Shown here: in pieces, positions 8,277 to 17,089 of the stretch
Numbering within the stretch: position 1 is the first letter of the stretch
Layout: every line of letters starts with the position of its first letter
Source: Paenibacillus sp.
GTDB lineage: Bacteria; Bacillota; Bacilli; Paenibacillales; YIM-B00363
Direction: 5' to 3'
Length of the DNA: 64,000 nt
Assembly (NCBI RefSeq): GCF_035645195.1
Contig: NZ_DASQNA010000007.1
Location: 62,001-126,000 of the forward strand
Notes under the pieces: model-generated
What the model was told of the DNA's origin: nothing
Database searches by the model: none
What the model saw: only the letters and a program-made list of their open reading frames with translations
Program-made: the position numbers and the translations under genes

Positions 8277-9218
8277 TTAGCCCGTTACGATTTTGATGAC
8301 GTTGCGGACGGATTCGGCCGACTTGTCGAGCGCCGCTTTCTCTTCCGGGGTCAGCTCGATCTCGATGATCTTCTCGATGCCGCCCCCGCCGAGCACCGTC
8401 AGCACGCCCATGAACAAATTGTCGTAGCCGTATTCGCCCTGCAGCAGGGCGATCGTCGGCAGAATGCGCTTCTTGTCTTTCAGAATCGCTTCCGTCATCT
8501 GCACAAGCGACGCCGCGGGCGCGTAATAAGCGCTGCCGTTGCCGAGCAGGTTCACGATCTCGCCGCCGCCCGTGCGCGTGCGCTGGACGATCGCGTCGAT
8601 CCTTTCTTTCGGGAGGAGCTTCTCGATCGGCACGCCGCCTACCGACGTGTAGCGGACGAGCGGCACCATGTCGTCGCCGTGGCCGCCGAGCACGACGCCG
8701 ACGACGTCTTCGACGGACACGTTCAGCTCCTGGGCGATGAACGTGCGGTACCGCGCGGAATCGAGCACGCCGGATTGGCCGATGATGCGGTTTTTCGGGA
8801 ACCCGAGCGTCTCGTTCGCGACGTACGTCATCGCGTCCACCGGGTTCGAGAGGATGATGACGTACGCATCCGGGCATTTCGCCTTGATTTGCTCGCAGAC
8901 GGATTTCACGATGCCCGCGTTCGTGTTAACGAGGTCGTCCCGGCTCATGCCGGGCTTGCGCGCGATGCCGGCCGTGATGATGACGATGTCGGAGCCCGCC
9001 GCATCGTCGTAATTGGACGTGCCGACGATGTTGCTGTCGAAGCCTTGCACGGGGGACGCTTCGAGCATGTCGAGCGCTTTGCCCTTCGTCGGGTTTTCGA
9101 GCTGCGGGATGTCGACGAGCACGATGTCGCCGAGCTCCTTCTGCGCCAGCATCAGCGCCGTCGTCGCGCCCGTGAAGCCCGCGCCCACGACGGTAATTTT
9201 GTTTCTGCGGATTGCCAT
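8277..9218 (-). CDS. mdh: Malate dehydrogenase (NAD)
   Basis: The 313-residue LDH-like malate dehydrogenase has the Rossmann signature [16 protein letters not shown], the NAD-selecting acidic residue in [11 protein letters not shown], the substrate Arg region [13 protein letters not shown], and the catalytic His in [15 protein letters not shown]. It oxidises malate to oxaloacetate in the TCA cycle. It is third in a citZ-icd-mdh cluster as in Bacillus. A ribosome site AAAGGGAGG precedes ATG. Confidence 0.95.
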   Translation of the reverse strand: MAIRRNKITVVGAGFTGATTALMLAQKELGDIVLVDIPQLENPTKGKALDMLEASPVQGFDSNIVGTSNYDDAAGSDIVIITAGIARKPGMSRDDLVNTNAGIVKSVCEQIKAKCPDAYVIILSNPVDAMTYVANETLGFPKNRIIGQSGVLDSARYRTFIAQELNVSVEDVVGVVLGGHGDDMVPLVRYTSVGGVPIEKLLPKERIDAIVQRTRTGGGEIVNLLGNGSAYYAPAASLVQMTEAILKDKKRILPTIALLQGEYGYDNLFMGVLTVLGGGGIEKIIEIELTPEEKAALDKSAESVRNVIKIVTG

Positions 9219-9268
9219 ATAAGTAAGACCTCCCTTTGGAAAAGTTCGTACTTATCGGTATTATGCGC

Positions 9269-9316
9269 AAAACAGGCAAATAAGGACATCGAAAGCCCTG
9301 ATTTGCCTGTTTTTAT
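9269..9316 (-). terminator. Hairpin between icd and mdh (partial terminator)
   Basis: ACAGGCAAAT and ATTTGCCTGT pair perfectly over 10 bp and are followed on the minus strand by TTTTGCG. A leaky terminator here would lower mdh relative to icd. Confidence 0.6.
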
Positions 9317-9335
9317 GCTGCATCGCTAGCTGCGA

Positions 9336-10637
9336 TTAACCCATATTTTTGATCAGCAGGTTCGCGAACTCGGACGTCTTGACCTCCGTCGCGCCTTCCA
9401 TGAGGCGGGCGAAGTCGTACGTCACCGTCTTGTCTGCGATCGTTTTTTCCATGCCTTTGTAGATGAGGTCAGCCGCTTCGAGCCAGCCGAGGTGCTCGAG
9501 CATCATGACGCCGGACAGCGTGACGGAGCCCGGGTTCACCACGTCGAGACCTGCATACTTCGGCGCCGTGCCGTGCGTCGCTTCGAAAATCGCGTGGCCC
9601 GTAACGTAGTTGATGTTCGCGCCCGGCGCGATGCCGATGCCGCCGACTTGCGCCGCGAGCGCGTCGGACAAGTAGTCGCCGTTCAGGTTGAGCGTCGCGA
9701 TAACGTCGAAGTCGGTCGGGCGCGTCAGCACTTGCTGCAGCGCGATGTCCGCGATCGCGTCCTTGACGATTACCTTGCCTGCCGCTTCGGCAGCCTTCTG
9801 AGCCGCGTTCGCCGCGTCGGCGCCTTGCTCTTCTTTAATGCGGTCGTACTGCGCCCACGTGAACGTTTTGTCGCCGAACTCGGCTTCCGCCAGCTCGTAG
9901 CCCCAGTTCTTGAACGCGCCTTCCGTGTACTTCATGATGTTGCCCTTGTGCACGAGCGTAACGCTCTTGCGGCCGTGCTTGATCGCGTACTCGATCGCCG
10001 CGCGAACGAGACGCGTCGAGCCTTCGCGGGAAACCGGCTTGATGCCGATGCCGGACGTTTCCGGGAAGCGGATTTTCTTGACGCCCATTTCCTGCTGCAG
10101 GAACTCGATCACTTTCTTCACGTCCGCGGATTCCGCTTGGTACTCGATGCCCGCGTAGATGTCCTCCGTGTTTTCGCGGAAGATGACCATGTCGACGAGC
10201 TCCGGACGCTTCACCGGCGAAGGCACGCCTGTGAAGTAGCGAACCGGGCGCAAGCAGACGTACAGGTCGAGCTCTTGGCGGAGCGCGACGTTCAAGGAGC
10301 GGATGCCGCCGCCTACCGGCGTCGTGAGCGGACCTTTGATCGCGACGATGTACTCGCGGATCGCCGTCAGCGTGTCGGCCGGGAGCCAGCTGTTATATGT
10401 ATTGAACGCTTTCTCGCCCGCGAACACTTCGTACCACGCGATCTTCTTCTCGCCTTTGTACGCCTTCTCGACCGCTGCGTCGAGGATGCGCTTGGATGCG
10501 GCCCAAATGTCCGGACCCGTGCCGTCGCCCTCGATGAACGGGATGACGGGAAAGTTCGGCACGTTCAGCTTGCCGTTCGCGTCGATCGTAATGCGTTCGC
10601 CTTCCGTCGGAAGCGCGTATTGTTCGAATTGTACCAT
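9336..10637 (-). CDS. icd: Isocitrate dehydrogenase (NADP)
   Basis: The 433-residue protein is closely similar to Bacillus Icd throughout: [14 protein letters not shown], the substrate-binding Ser in [43 protein letters not shown] and [10 protein letters not shown]. It converts isocitrate to 2-oxoglutarate with NADP. The start MVQFEQ is chosen because AGGAGG lies 12 bases upstream; the ATG three codons earlier is too close to it. It lies between citZ and mdh. Confidence 0.95.
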   Translation of the reverse strand: MVQFEQYALPTEGERITIDANGKLNVPNFPVIPFIEGDGTGPDIWAASKRILDAAVEKAYKGEKKIAWYEVFAGEKAFNTYNSWLPADTLTAIREYIVAIKGPLTTPVGGGIRSLNVALRQELDLYVCLRPVRYFTGVPSPVKRPELVDMVIFRENTEDIYAGIEYQAESADVKKVIEFLQQEMGVKKIRFPETSGIGIKPVSREGSTRLVRAAIEYAIKHGRKSVTLVHKGNIMKYTEGAFKNWGYELAEAEFGDKTFTWAQYDRIKEEQGADAANAAQKAAEAAGKVIVKDAIADIALQQVLTRPTDFDVIATLNLNGDYLSDALAAQVGGIGIAPGANINYVTGHAIFEATHGTAPKYAGLDVVNPGSVTLSGVMMLEHLGWLEAADLIYKGMEKTIADKTVTYDFARLMEGATEVKTSEFANLLIKNMG

Positions 10638-10751
10638 GGTATTCATTCTCCTCCTGAGTTGGTAGATCGCGGCAGGCCGCCGCACAAGCGGAGCGGGATA
10701 TCCGGCTCGTCGCCGAACGTCCCGCCCGCGGGTACCCTATTGTGAAAAAGC

Positions 10752-11867
10752 TTAGGCGCGCTGGTCGATCGGAACGACCTTCTGGTCCGTCGGGCCGACG
10801 TATTCGGCGCGCGGGCGGATCAGACGGTTATTTTCGTACTGCTCCAGGATGTGCGCCGTCCAGCCGGATACGCGAGAAATCGCGAAGATCGGCGTAAACA
10901 AGTCGCGCGGAATTTCGAGCGCCGTGTATACGGATGCCGAGTAGAAATCGACGTTCGGCTTCAGGCCTTTTTGGCCCGTGACCAGCTCTTCGATTTTGAT
11001 CGACATTTCGTACCACTTCATGTCGCCCGTCAGCTTGCCGAGCTCGTGAGACATCTTTTGCAGATGCTTCGCGCGCGGGTCGCCGTTCTTGTACACGCGG
11101 TGGCCGAAGCCCATGATTTTTTCTTTGTTGTTCAGCTTGTCCTGAATGTAGCTCTCAACATTGTCGAACGTGCCGATTTCCTCGAGCATCGCCATGACCG
11201 CTTCGTTCGCGCCGCCGTGCAGCGGGCCGCGAAGCGCGCCGATCGCCGACGTCACGCCGGAATACATGTCGGAAAGCGTCGCCACCGTGACGCGAGCGGC
11301 GAACGTGGACGCGTTCAGCTCGTGGTCCGCGTGCAGCACGAGCGCCTTGTCGAGCGCTTCGATCGCGACTTTGTCCGGCTGCTTGCCCGTAAGCATGTAC
11401 AGGAAGTTTTCCGCGACCGTCGCGCCGGCTTTCGGAGCGATCGGCTCGAGCCCTTTGCGAATGCGGTCGAACGCCGCTACGATCGTCGGAATTTGCGCCT
11501 GGAGGCGAATCGCGATTTTCTTGTTCGTATCCAAATCGGATGCGTGCGCTTCCGAATCGAACAAAGCAAGAGCCGAAACGGCCGAACGCAGCGCCGCCAT
11601 CGAGTTGGCTTCCTTCGGGAAGCTGCGAAGCATATCGATGACTTGCGCAGGAACCGCTGCGTTATCGCTAAGGTCTTTCAGCAGACCGTTCAATTCTTCT
11701 CGGTTAGGCAGTTTGCCGTACCAAAGCAAATATACGACTTCTTCGTACGTGGCGTTTTCCGCGAGATCGTCGATGTTGTAGCCGCGGTACGTGAGGACGC
11801 CGTCTATAATGGAACTGACCGAAGATGTCGTCGCGACGATGCCTTCGAGTCCCTTGGTGACCGTCAT
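10752..11867 (-). CDS. citZ: Citrate synthase
   Basis: The 371-residue protein carries the citrate synthase residues: His in LHADHELNAST, His in GPLHGGANEAVMAM, and Asp in IPRDLFTPIFAISR. It condenses oxaloacetate and acetyl-CoA, the entry step of the TCA cycle. The start MTVTKGLEG has AAGGAG ten bases upstream. It is the first gene of citZ-icd-mdh. A CcpC-type dyad lies about 95-108 bases upstream of its start, suggesting citrate-responsive repression as in Bacillus. Confidence 0.95.
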   Translation of the reverse strand: MTVTKGLEGIVATTSSVSSIIDGVLTYRGYNIDDLAENATYEEVVYLLWYGKLPNREELNGLLKDLSDNAAVPAQVIDMLRSFPKEANSMAALRSAVSALALFDSEAHASDLDTNKKIAIRLQAQIPTIVAAFDRIRKGLEPIAPKAGATVAENFLYMLTGKQPDKVAIEALDKALVLHADHELNASTFAARVTVATLSDMYSGVTSAIGALRGPLHGGANEAVMAMLEEIGTFDNVESYIQDKLNNKEKIMGFGHRVYKNGDPRAKHLQKMSHELGKLTGDMKWYEMSIKIEELVTGQKGLKPNVDFYSASVYTALEIPRDLFTPIFAISRVSGWTAHILEQYENNRLIRPRAEYVGPTDQKVVPIDQRA

Positions 11868-11960
11868 GGGATCCACGCTCCTTTTTCGTAATATCATGAT
11901 TCGTTATAACAACTAATTCCATGATACCGAATAACGGGCAATAATGAAACAAAATCCGGC

Positions 11961-11975
11961 ATAAAACTTCATTAT
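11961..11975. promoter_or_regulatory. CcpC-type dyad upstream of citZ
   Basis: ATAA, seven bases, then TTAT: the exact dyad spacing known for B. subtilis CcpC, the LysR-type repressor of citZ and citB. It is in the divergent citZ/ppx region. Whether a CcpC protein exists in this organism cannot be seen here. Confidence 0.45.
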
Positions 11976-12081
11976 CACGATCATAAAGCATTTTTCGCGA
12001 ATATTTCTTTCGTATGCAAACTCGGTTACAATATTGCTAATGTTTTCTCCGCCGCACTACCAATCCGAGGGGGACACGCGC

Positions 12082-13614
12082 ATGGAACGCATCGGCATTA
12101 TCGACATCGGCTCCAACTCGATCCGCTTGGTCGTTTACGAAATTACGGAGTCAGGCGCCTATAGGGTCATCGACGAAACGAAAGAATCCGCCCGCCTCAG
12201 CGCCCGGCTCGACAAAGACGGCCGAATCGCCGAAGGCGATTTTCAATATATCGCCGACACGCTGCGCCGGTTCCAGCTGCTGTGCGAGCACCACGGCGCT
12301 TCCCGCATTCGGGCCGTCGCCACCGCGGCGATCCGCAATTCGCCGGAGGGACACGCCATCGTCCGCGCCTTGAAGGATCGGACGGGCCTCGCGATCGAGG
12401 TGCTGTCCGGCGAAGAGGAAGCGCGGCTCGGCTTCCTCGGCATGATCAACACGATCGACATCCGGGACGGCATTCTCGTCGATATCGGCGGGGGCAGCAC
12501 CGAGGTGCTGCTCTTCCGCGACCGCGCGATTCAGCGCAGCGTCTCGTTCCCGTTCGGCGCGGTCAACGCGATGAAGCGGTTCGGCAAGAACGGCGACATC
12601 GACCCCGCCGCGGCCGGCGCGATTGCCGACATGGTCGAGAAAGCGGTGCGGGACGAGCCCTGGATCGGCGAACATCCGGGCCTTCCGCTGGTCGGTTTGG
12701 GCGGTACGGCGCGTTCGTTATGTAAGCTCGATCAGCGCAATCGGAATTACTCTTTGCCGCTAACCCATTATTACCAGATGACCGAGCAAACGGTGGAAGG
12801 CTGGGTGTCGCGCCTCGTCGCGGTTCCGTTCGAGCAGCGCAAGCGGATAGAAGGACTTTCCAAGGAACGCGCGGACATTATTGTGCCCGGGGCGATCATT
12901 CTCCATACCTTGTTTCGTTTGTGCCGTGCGTCGCATTACGTGATCAGCGGCTCGGGGCTGCGCGACGGCATCTTCTTCGAGACGTTCCGCCCGGACGCGC
13001 CGCAATTCGCCAACGTTCTCGAGCACAGCGTGCATAACCTGCTCTCTCTGCACCCGTCGGTCTCCTTGAAGCACGTACTGCAGGTCGAACGGCTCGCGAT
13101 GAAGCTGTTCGCCGATTTGACCGACGAGCACGGCTTCGGCGGGCGCGTCGGTACGTATTTGCACGTCGCGGCGCTGTTGTATCGAATCGGCATCTCGATC
13201 AACTATTATAACTTCTACAAGCACACGTATTACTTGATGGCGCACTCGCGAGTGAACGGGTTGTCGCACCGCGAAATTTTGCTGTGCGCCCTGATCGCCT
13301 CGTTCAAAAGCGAGAAACGGCTGAAGCCGCTGTTCTCGGCGCACCGCGATTTGCTCTCCGACGCCGATTTCGGACTGATCGTGCGCCTCGGCTCGCTGCT
13401 GCAAATCGCCGTCGCCTTGGACCGCAGCGAAACGCAGCCGATCGCCACCGTGTCCGCCAGCGCCATTGGCCGGGAGCTCGTCCTTACCGTCAAGACGCGC
13501 CATGTTTGGGACATCGAAAAGCGGGAGCTCGAAACGCTCGCCAAAGATTTCCGCAAACTGTGGGGGCTGTCGCTGCTCGTCCGGGAAGCGCCGCCCGCTA
13601 CGCCTTCGGCGTAG
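12082..13614 (+). CDS. ppx: Exopolyphosphatase / guanosine pentaphosphate phosphatase (Ppx/GppA)
   Basis: The 510-residue protein begins MERIGIIDIGSNSIRLVVYE, the ASKHA phosphate-1 motif, with VDIGGGSTEVLL (phosphate-2) and LVGLGGTARSL (adenosine motif). The C-terminal half holds an HD-like domain. It hydrolyses terminal phosphate from polyphosphate and possibly pppGpp. The start is at 12082, with GAGGGGG upstream. A TACAAT hexamer at 12027-12032 is the likely -10. It is divergent from citZ, and its last 17 bases overlap the convergent VOC gene. Together with ppk nearby it makes a polyP synthesis/degradation pair. Confidence 0.88.
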   Translation: MERIGIIDIGSNSIRLVVYEITESGAYRVIDETKESARLSARLDKDGRIAEGDFQYIADTLRRFQLLCEHHGASRIRAVATAAIRNSPEGHAIVRALKDRTGLAIEVLSGEEEARLGFLGMINTIDIRDGILVDIGGGSTEVLLFRDRAIQRSVSFPFGAVNAMKRFGKNGDIDPAAAGAIADMVEKAVRDEPWIGEHPGLPLVGLGGTARSLCKLDQRNRNYSLPLTHYYQMTEQTVEGWVSRLVAVPFEQRKRIEGLSKERADIIVPGAIILHTLFRLCRASHYVISGSGLRDGIFFETFRPDAPQFANVLEHSVHNLLSLHPSVSLKHVLQVERLAMKLFADLTDEHGFGGRVGTYLHVAALLYRIGISINYYNFYKHTYYLMAHSRVNGLSHREILLCALIASFKSEKRLKPLFSAHRDLLSDADFGLIVRLGSLLQIAVALDRSETQPIATVSASAIGRELVLTVKTRHVWDIEKRELETLAKDFRKLWGLSLLVREAPPATPSA

Positions 13615-13987
13615 TCGACCATTCCAAAAACTCCAGCCGGTTGCCGAACGGGTCGTCGACGTAAAAGCGCTCGACGCCCTCTTCGGCGCGCGCTTCGTCG
13701 TCGATGACGCCGACGCCGCTTCGGCGCAGATGATCGCGGAGGCTGTTGAGGTCCGCGACCTCGAACGCCGGATGCGCTTTGCGCGCCGGCGCGAAATCGG
13801 CTTGCACGCCGATATGCACTTGGTGGCGGCCGCATTGGAACCAGACGCCGCCTCTCGCGCGCAGCGGCTCCGGCTTCGGGATCTCCGCCCAGCCCAGGAG
13901 TCCGGCGAAGAAGCGGCGCGCCTCCGCCTCGCAGCCCGGGGGCGCCGCCAGCTGCACGTGGTCGATGCCGATGTAGGAAAATGACAT
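13598..13987 (-). CDS. VOC-family (glyoxalase/bleomycin-resistance type) protein
   Basis: The 129-residue protein has the single-domain VOC fold: IGIDHVQLAAPPGCEAEA at the start, VWFQCGRHQVHIGV in the middle and VDDPFGNRLEFLEW at the end. His in IDHVQL and Glu in RLEFLEW are the usual metal ligands. VOC proteins include lyases, dioxygenases and resistance proteins; the substrate is not predictable. It is preceded by a strong GGAGG site and by a striking triple half-site operator (14010-14036), so it is probably inducible by a ligand. Confidence 0.8.
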   Translation of the reverse strand: MSFSYIGIDHVQLAAPPGCEAEARRFFAGLLGWAEIPKPEPLRARGGVWFQCGRHQVHIGVQADFAPARKAHPAFEVADLNSLRDHLRRSGVGVIDDEARAEEGVERFYVDDPFGNRLEFLEWSTTPKA

Positions 13988-14009
13988 GAGCGTTCCTCCT
14001 TCGGAGGGT

Positions 14010-14036
14010 GTTTCATTTAATGAAACTTTGTTTCAT
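14010..14036. promoter_or_regulatory. Triple inverted half-site operator upstream of the VOC gene
   Basis: GTTTCAT-TTA-ATGAAAC-TTT-GTTTCAT: three 7-bp half sites in alternating orientation with 3-bp spacers, a strict 10-bp period, forming two overlapping perfect palindromes 23-50 bases before the VOC start. This geometry suits cooperative binding of a dimeric repressor on one DNA face. The cognate regulator is not identifiable. Confidence 0.55.
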
Positions 14037-14228
14037 AATGTAGATTTTACCATATTTAGGTTTGGCGGTCACCCCGTTTTTCGCTGCGACTCCCATTTGG
14101 AGGCGTCGGCCCCCGCCCGGGCGCCCGCCCCCGCCCGCCGGCTTATGCCGGCCACTCCTCGCTGCTGCCCCGGACAAGCTCATTTCTGCGCTTATTCGCT
14201 GCCCCTCGGCCTCCGTTCACCATGGTAA
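14037..14228. other. Intergenic spacer with no recognised gene
   Basis: This short stretch upstream of the VOC gene becomes very GC-rich after about 14100. Open frames here run into the repeat arrays and have no ribosome site. Nothing coding is supported. Confidence 0.5.
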
Positions 14229-14535
14229 AGCCAATATTGCGCCGATTTCCCGCTTTTCGCCCACCGCATCGCTGTTTAACCGCAGTTTTGCGCTTATTTG
14301 CCGCTTGCCGCCCGCCGCAGCGCTGCTTAACCGCAGTTTTGCGCCTATTTCCCGCTTTTCGCCCACCGCAGCGCTGTTTAACCGCAGTTTTGCGCCTATT
14401 TCGCGCTTGCCGCCCACCGCAGCGCTGTTTAACCGCAGTTTTGCGCTTATTTCCCGCTTGCCGCCCACCGCAGCGCTGTTTAACCGCAGTTTTGCGTTTA
14501 ATCCCGCTTGCCGTCCGCCGTTTCGCTACCTTTTT
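14229..14535. repeat. Tandem array A: about six copies of a 51-bp unit
   Basis: The anchor CCGCAGTTTTGCG recurs at 14280, 14331, 14382, 14433 and 14484, exactly 51 bases apart, with a degenerate copy before. Each unit contains CGCA-GTTT-TGCG, a small inverted repeat. Read on the minus strand the core is TAAGCGCAAAACTGCGGTTA, which matches array C in 17 of 20 positions. Because 51 is divisible by three, several frames stay open on both strands; I treat these as non-coding. Confidence 0.9.
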
Positions 14536-14560
14536 TCCGCCTAGTTCACAACTGGGAAGG

Positions 14561-14822
14561 GTCCGCAAGCGACAATTGTCCCTTATCCGGCGCTCCCGAG
14601 GCACCACGGCGAACTGCAAGCGACAAATGTCCCTTATCCGACGCTCCCGAGCCACCACGGCGGGCTGCAAGCGACAAATGTTCCTTATCCGGCGCTCCCG
14701 AGCCACAACGGCGGGCTGTAAGCGACAAATGTTCCTTATCCAGCGCTCCCGAGGCTCAACGGCGGGCTGTAAGCGACAATTGTCCCTTATCCGGCGCTCC
14801 CGAGCCACAACGGCGGGCTGCC
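14561..14822. repeat. Tandem array B: five copies of a second 51-bp unit
   Basis: AAGCGACAA recurs with GCGACAA at 14569, 14620, 14671, 14722 and 14773, exactly 51 bases apart. The unit reads GCGACAAATGTYCCTTATCC followed by GGCGCTCCCGAGCC and an ACGGCGGGCTG stretch. Copies one and five contain the perfect palindrome GACAATTGTC; the others GACAAATGTC or GACAAATGTT. The sequence differs from array A beside it although the period is identical. Confidence 0.9.
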
Positions 14823-14837
14823 CCTCCCCCAACGAAA

Positions 14838-14866
14838 ACAACCCCCTCGCATTCGCGAAGGGGCCG
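14838..14866 (-). terminator. Intrinsic terminator after ppk
   Basis: On the minus strand CCCCTTCGC-GAAT-GCGAGGGG is followed by GTTGTTTTCG. It lies between the ppk stop and array B. Confidence 0.65.
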
Positions 14867-14888
14867 CCTTACCTGCAATATTCGATCA

Positions 14889-16985
14889 TTATTCCACTTT
14901 CCAATTGCTAATCTTCAGCGCCTCGAACTGGCTGCGGATCGGCTCGCCGCCCGTGCGAACGTGCACGTACGTGCCGTTCGGCTGCAGCTCGCGCGCCTTC
15001 ACGTTATCCTGCAGCGACAGATGCAGCGAATTCACGAGGTTTTGGCGCAGCTTCCGGTCGAACACCGGGCACATCAGCTCGATGCGCCGCGTCAAATTGC
15101 GCGTCATCCAGTCGGCGCTGGCGATGTATACCTCGGGGTCGCCCGCGTTTTCGAAATAGTACACCCGCGAGTGCTCCAGGAACCGGTCCACGATCGAAAT
15201 GACCCGCACGTTCTGCGACAGCCCCGGCACGCCGGGCCGCAAGCTGCAGACGCCGCGCACGATCAAATCGATGTTCACGCCCGCTTGGCTCGCCGCGTAC
15301 AGCTCGTCGATAATCTCTTGATTCGAGAGCGAGTTGATTTTGGCGATGATGCGCGCCGGCTTACCGGCCTTCGCGTTCTCCGCTTCGCGGCGGATCAGCT
15401 GATACAAACTGTCCCGCAGACCGTTCGGCGCCACGCTGAGCGCCTTCCAATCCCGCGGCGCCGCGTAGCCGGTAATTTCGTTGAACAGCGCCGAAGCGTC
15501 CTCGCCGATGACCGGGTGGGCCGTGAACAGCCCGACGTCGGTATACAACTTCGCGGTCGTGTCGTTGTAATTGCCCGTGCCGACATGGACGTACCGGCGC
15601 AGCCCTTTCGACTCTTGGCGCACGACGAGCAGCAGCTTCGCGTGCGTTTTCAAACCTACGAGGCCGTACACGACATGGCATCCCGCCTTCTCCAGACGGC
15701 GCGCCCATGCGATGTTCCGCTCCTCGTCGAAGCGCGCCTTCAGCTCGACGACGACCGTCACCTGCTTGCCGGCCTCGGCCGCGCGCGCCAGCGACTGCAC
15801 GAGCAGCGAGTTGCCGCTGACGCGGTAGAGCGTCATTTTGATCGCGAGCACATGCGGGTCATGCGCCGCCTGCACGACGAAATCGGTGACCGCGTCGAAC
15901 GATTCGTATGGGTGATGCACCAGCACGTCCTGCTTCGAGAACGCCGCGAACAAATCGCGGTTGCCGTGCTCATCCTCCTCCGCCAGCTCGCGCGGGTACA
16001 CCGGCTTCACCGGCGGATACCGCAAATGGTCGTATCCGGTGAGCGTCGACGCGAACTTCATCAAGTACGTCAAATCGAGCGGCCCGTCGAACATGAAAAT
16101 ATGGTCGTCGATTTCGAACTCGTCCTGCAGCATCTTGAGCGCGTACGGGTGCATGCCCTTCTCGATCTCGAGGCGTACGGGCGCCCCCCAGCGGCGCTTG
16201 CGCAGCTCTTTCTCGATCTCCTCGAGCAAGTCCTCCGCGCCTTCTTCGTTCAGCGTCATATCCGCGTTGCGGGTGAGGCGGAACGCCTGCACCGCGACCG
16301 GGACGTAGCCCGTGAACAGCGAGTGGATATGCCGCTTGATGATCGTTTCCATCAGGATGAATTCGACCTTCTTGCTGTTCGGCCGCTTCGGCAGCTCGAC
16401 GAAACGCGGCAAAATCGACGGCACCTGCACGAGCGCGAAGTACGGCTCTTCCTCCGCTTCGCCTTCCCGCTGCAGGACGACCGCAAGATACACGCCCAAG
16501 CTGTGAACGAGCGGGAACGGCCGGCTTTGATCGACCGCCATCGGCGTCAACACCGGAAAAACGATCTCATGGTAAAACTGATCCATCGCCTTCTGCTGCG
16601 ATACGTTCATGTCGTCGTACTCCGTCACGCAGCAAATGCCCTGCTTCGCCAGCAAGCGGCTCAATTCCCGGTACGTTTTATATTGTTCATGAACGATTTC
16701 GCCCGTCCGCTTCATGATTCGTTTGACAAGCCCGGAAGGAGTATAGCCGGAGAAGTCCTTTTTCTGATACCCCGCCTTGATTTGATCGATCATGCCGGCG
16801 ACCCGCACGCTCATGAATTCGTCGAAATTGGACGAAACGATCGACAAAAATTTCACCCGTTCCAACAGCGGCGTATTCGGATCTTGGGCTTCCTCCAGCA
16901 CTCTTCGATTGAACTGCAGCCAGCTTAAATCGCGGTTGACGTAGCGATTGCTGACATCCCGATTCAATGCTTCTTTCCTGGTCAC
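14889..16985 (-). CDS. ppk: Polyphosphate kinase 1
   Basis: The 698-residue PPK1 has all four domains: N domain (VNRDLSWLQFNRRVLEEA), head domain, and the C1/C2 phospholipase-D-like domains with DPHVLAIKMTLYRVS, the phospho-histidine in GLKTHAKLLLVVR, and IASADWMTRNLTRRIEL. It reversibly makes polyphosphate from ATP. Length is normal (E. coli 688). A pair of PhoP boxes and a TAATAT -10 lie 50-90 bases upstream, predicting induction under phosphate starvation. It stands as a single gene with its own terminator; ppx is nearby on the other strand. Confidence 0.95.
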   Translation of the reverse strand: MTRKEALNRDVSNRYVNRDLSWLQFNRRVLEEAQDPNTPLLERVKFLSIVSSNFDEFMSVRVAGMIDQIKAGYQKKDFSGYTPSGLVKRIMKRTGEIVHEQYKTYRELSRLLAKQGICCVTEYDDMNVSQQKAMDQFYHEIVFPVLTPMAVDQSRPFPLVHSLGVYLAVVLQREGEAEEEPYFALVQVPSILPRFVELPKRPNSKKVEFILMETIIKRHIHSLFTGYVPVAVQAFRLTRNADMTLNEEGAEDLLEEIEKELRKRRWGAPVRLEIEKGMHPYALKMLQDEFEIDDHIFMFDGPLDLTYLMKFASTLTGYDHLRYPPVKPVYPRELAEEDEHGNRDLFAAFSKQDVLVHHPYESFDAVTDFVVQAAHDPHVLAIKMTLYRVSGNSLLVQSLARAAEAGKQVTVVVELKARFDEERNIAWARRLEKAGCHVVYGLVGLKTHAKLLLVVRQESKGLRRYVHVGTGNYNDTTAKLYTDVGLFTAHPVIGEDASALFNEITGYAAPRDWKALSVAPNGLRDSLYQLIRREAENAKAGKPARIIAKINSLSNQEIIDELYAASQAGVNIDLIVRGVCSLRPGVPGLSQNVRVISIVDRFLEHSRVYYFENAGDPEVYIASADWMTRNLTRRIELMCPVFDRKLRQNLVNSLHLSLQDNVKARELQPNGTYVHVRTGGEPIRSQFEALKISNWKVE

Positions 16986-17030
16986 GCCGAACCCTCCCGT
17001 GCCGTTTCCTGTCGAATCCTGTATCCCTAA

Positions 17031-17075
17031 ATATTACCGTTTTCTTTTTGTGCAATCATGTTAAGATTTTGTAAA
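17031..17075 (-). promoter_or_regulatory. PhoP-box pair and -10 upstream of ppk
   Basis: On the minus strand TTTACA (17070-17075) and TTAACA (17059-17064) are direct repeats with an 11-bp period, matching the TT(A/C/T)ACA PhoP boxes of Bacillus. A TAATAT hexamer (17031-17036) lies 22 bases downstream, the normal geometry for a PhoP-activated promoter without a -35. Confidence 0.6.
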
Positions 17076-17089
17076 ACTGAACCCCCTCA

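Noticed and set aside
14143-14911. Open frames of 160-230 codons through arrays A and B encoding 17-residue repeats
   Set aside because: 51 bp keeps frames open on both strands without selection; there are no ribosome sites and substitutions do not favour third codon positions in any frame.
14508-16928. An 806-codon plus-strand frame opposite ppk
   Set aside because: It starts inside the repeat array and is antisense to a fully recognisable PPK1; it is a shadow frame.
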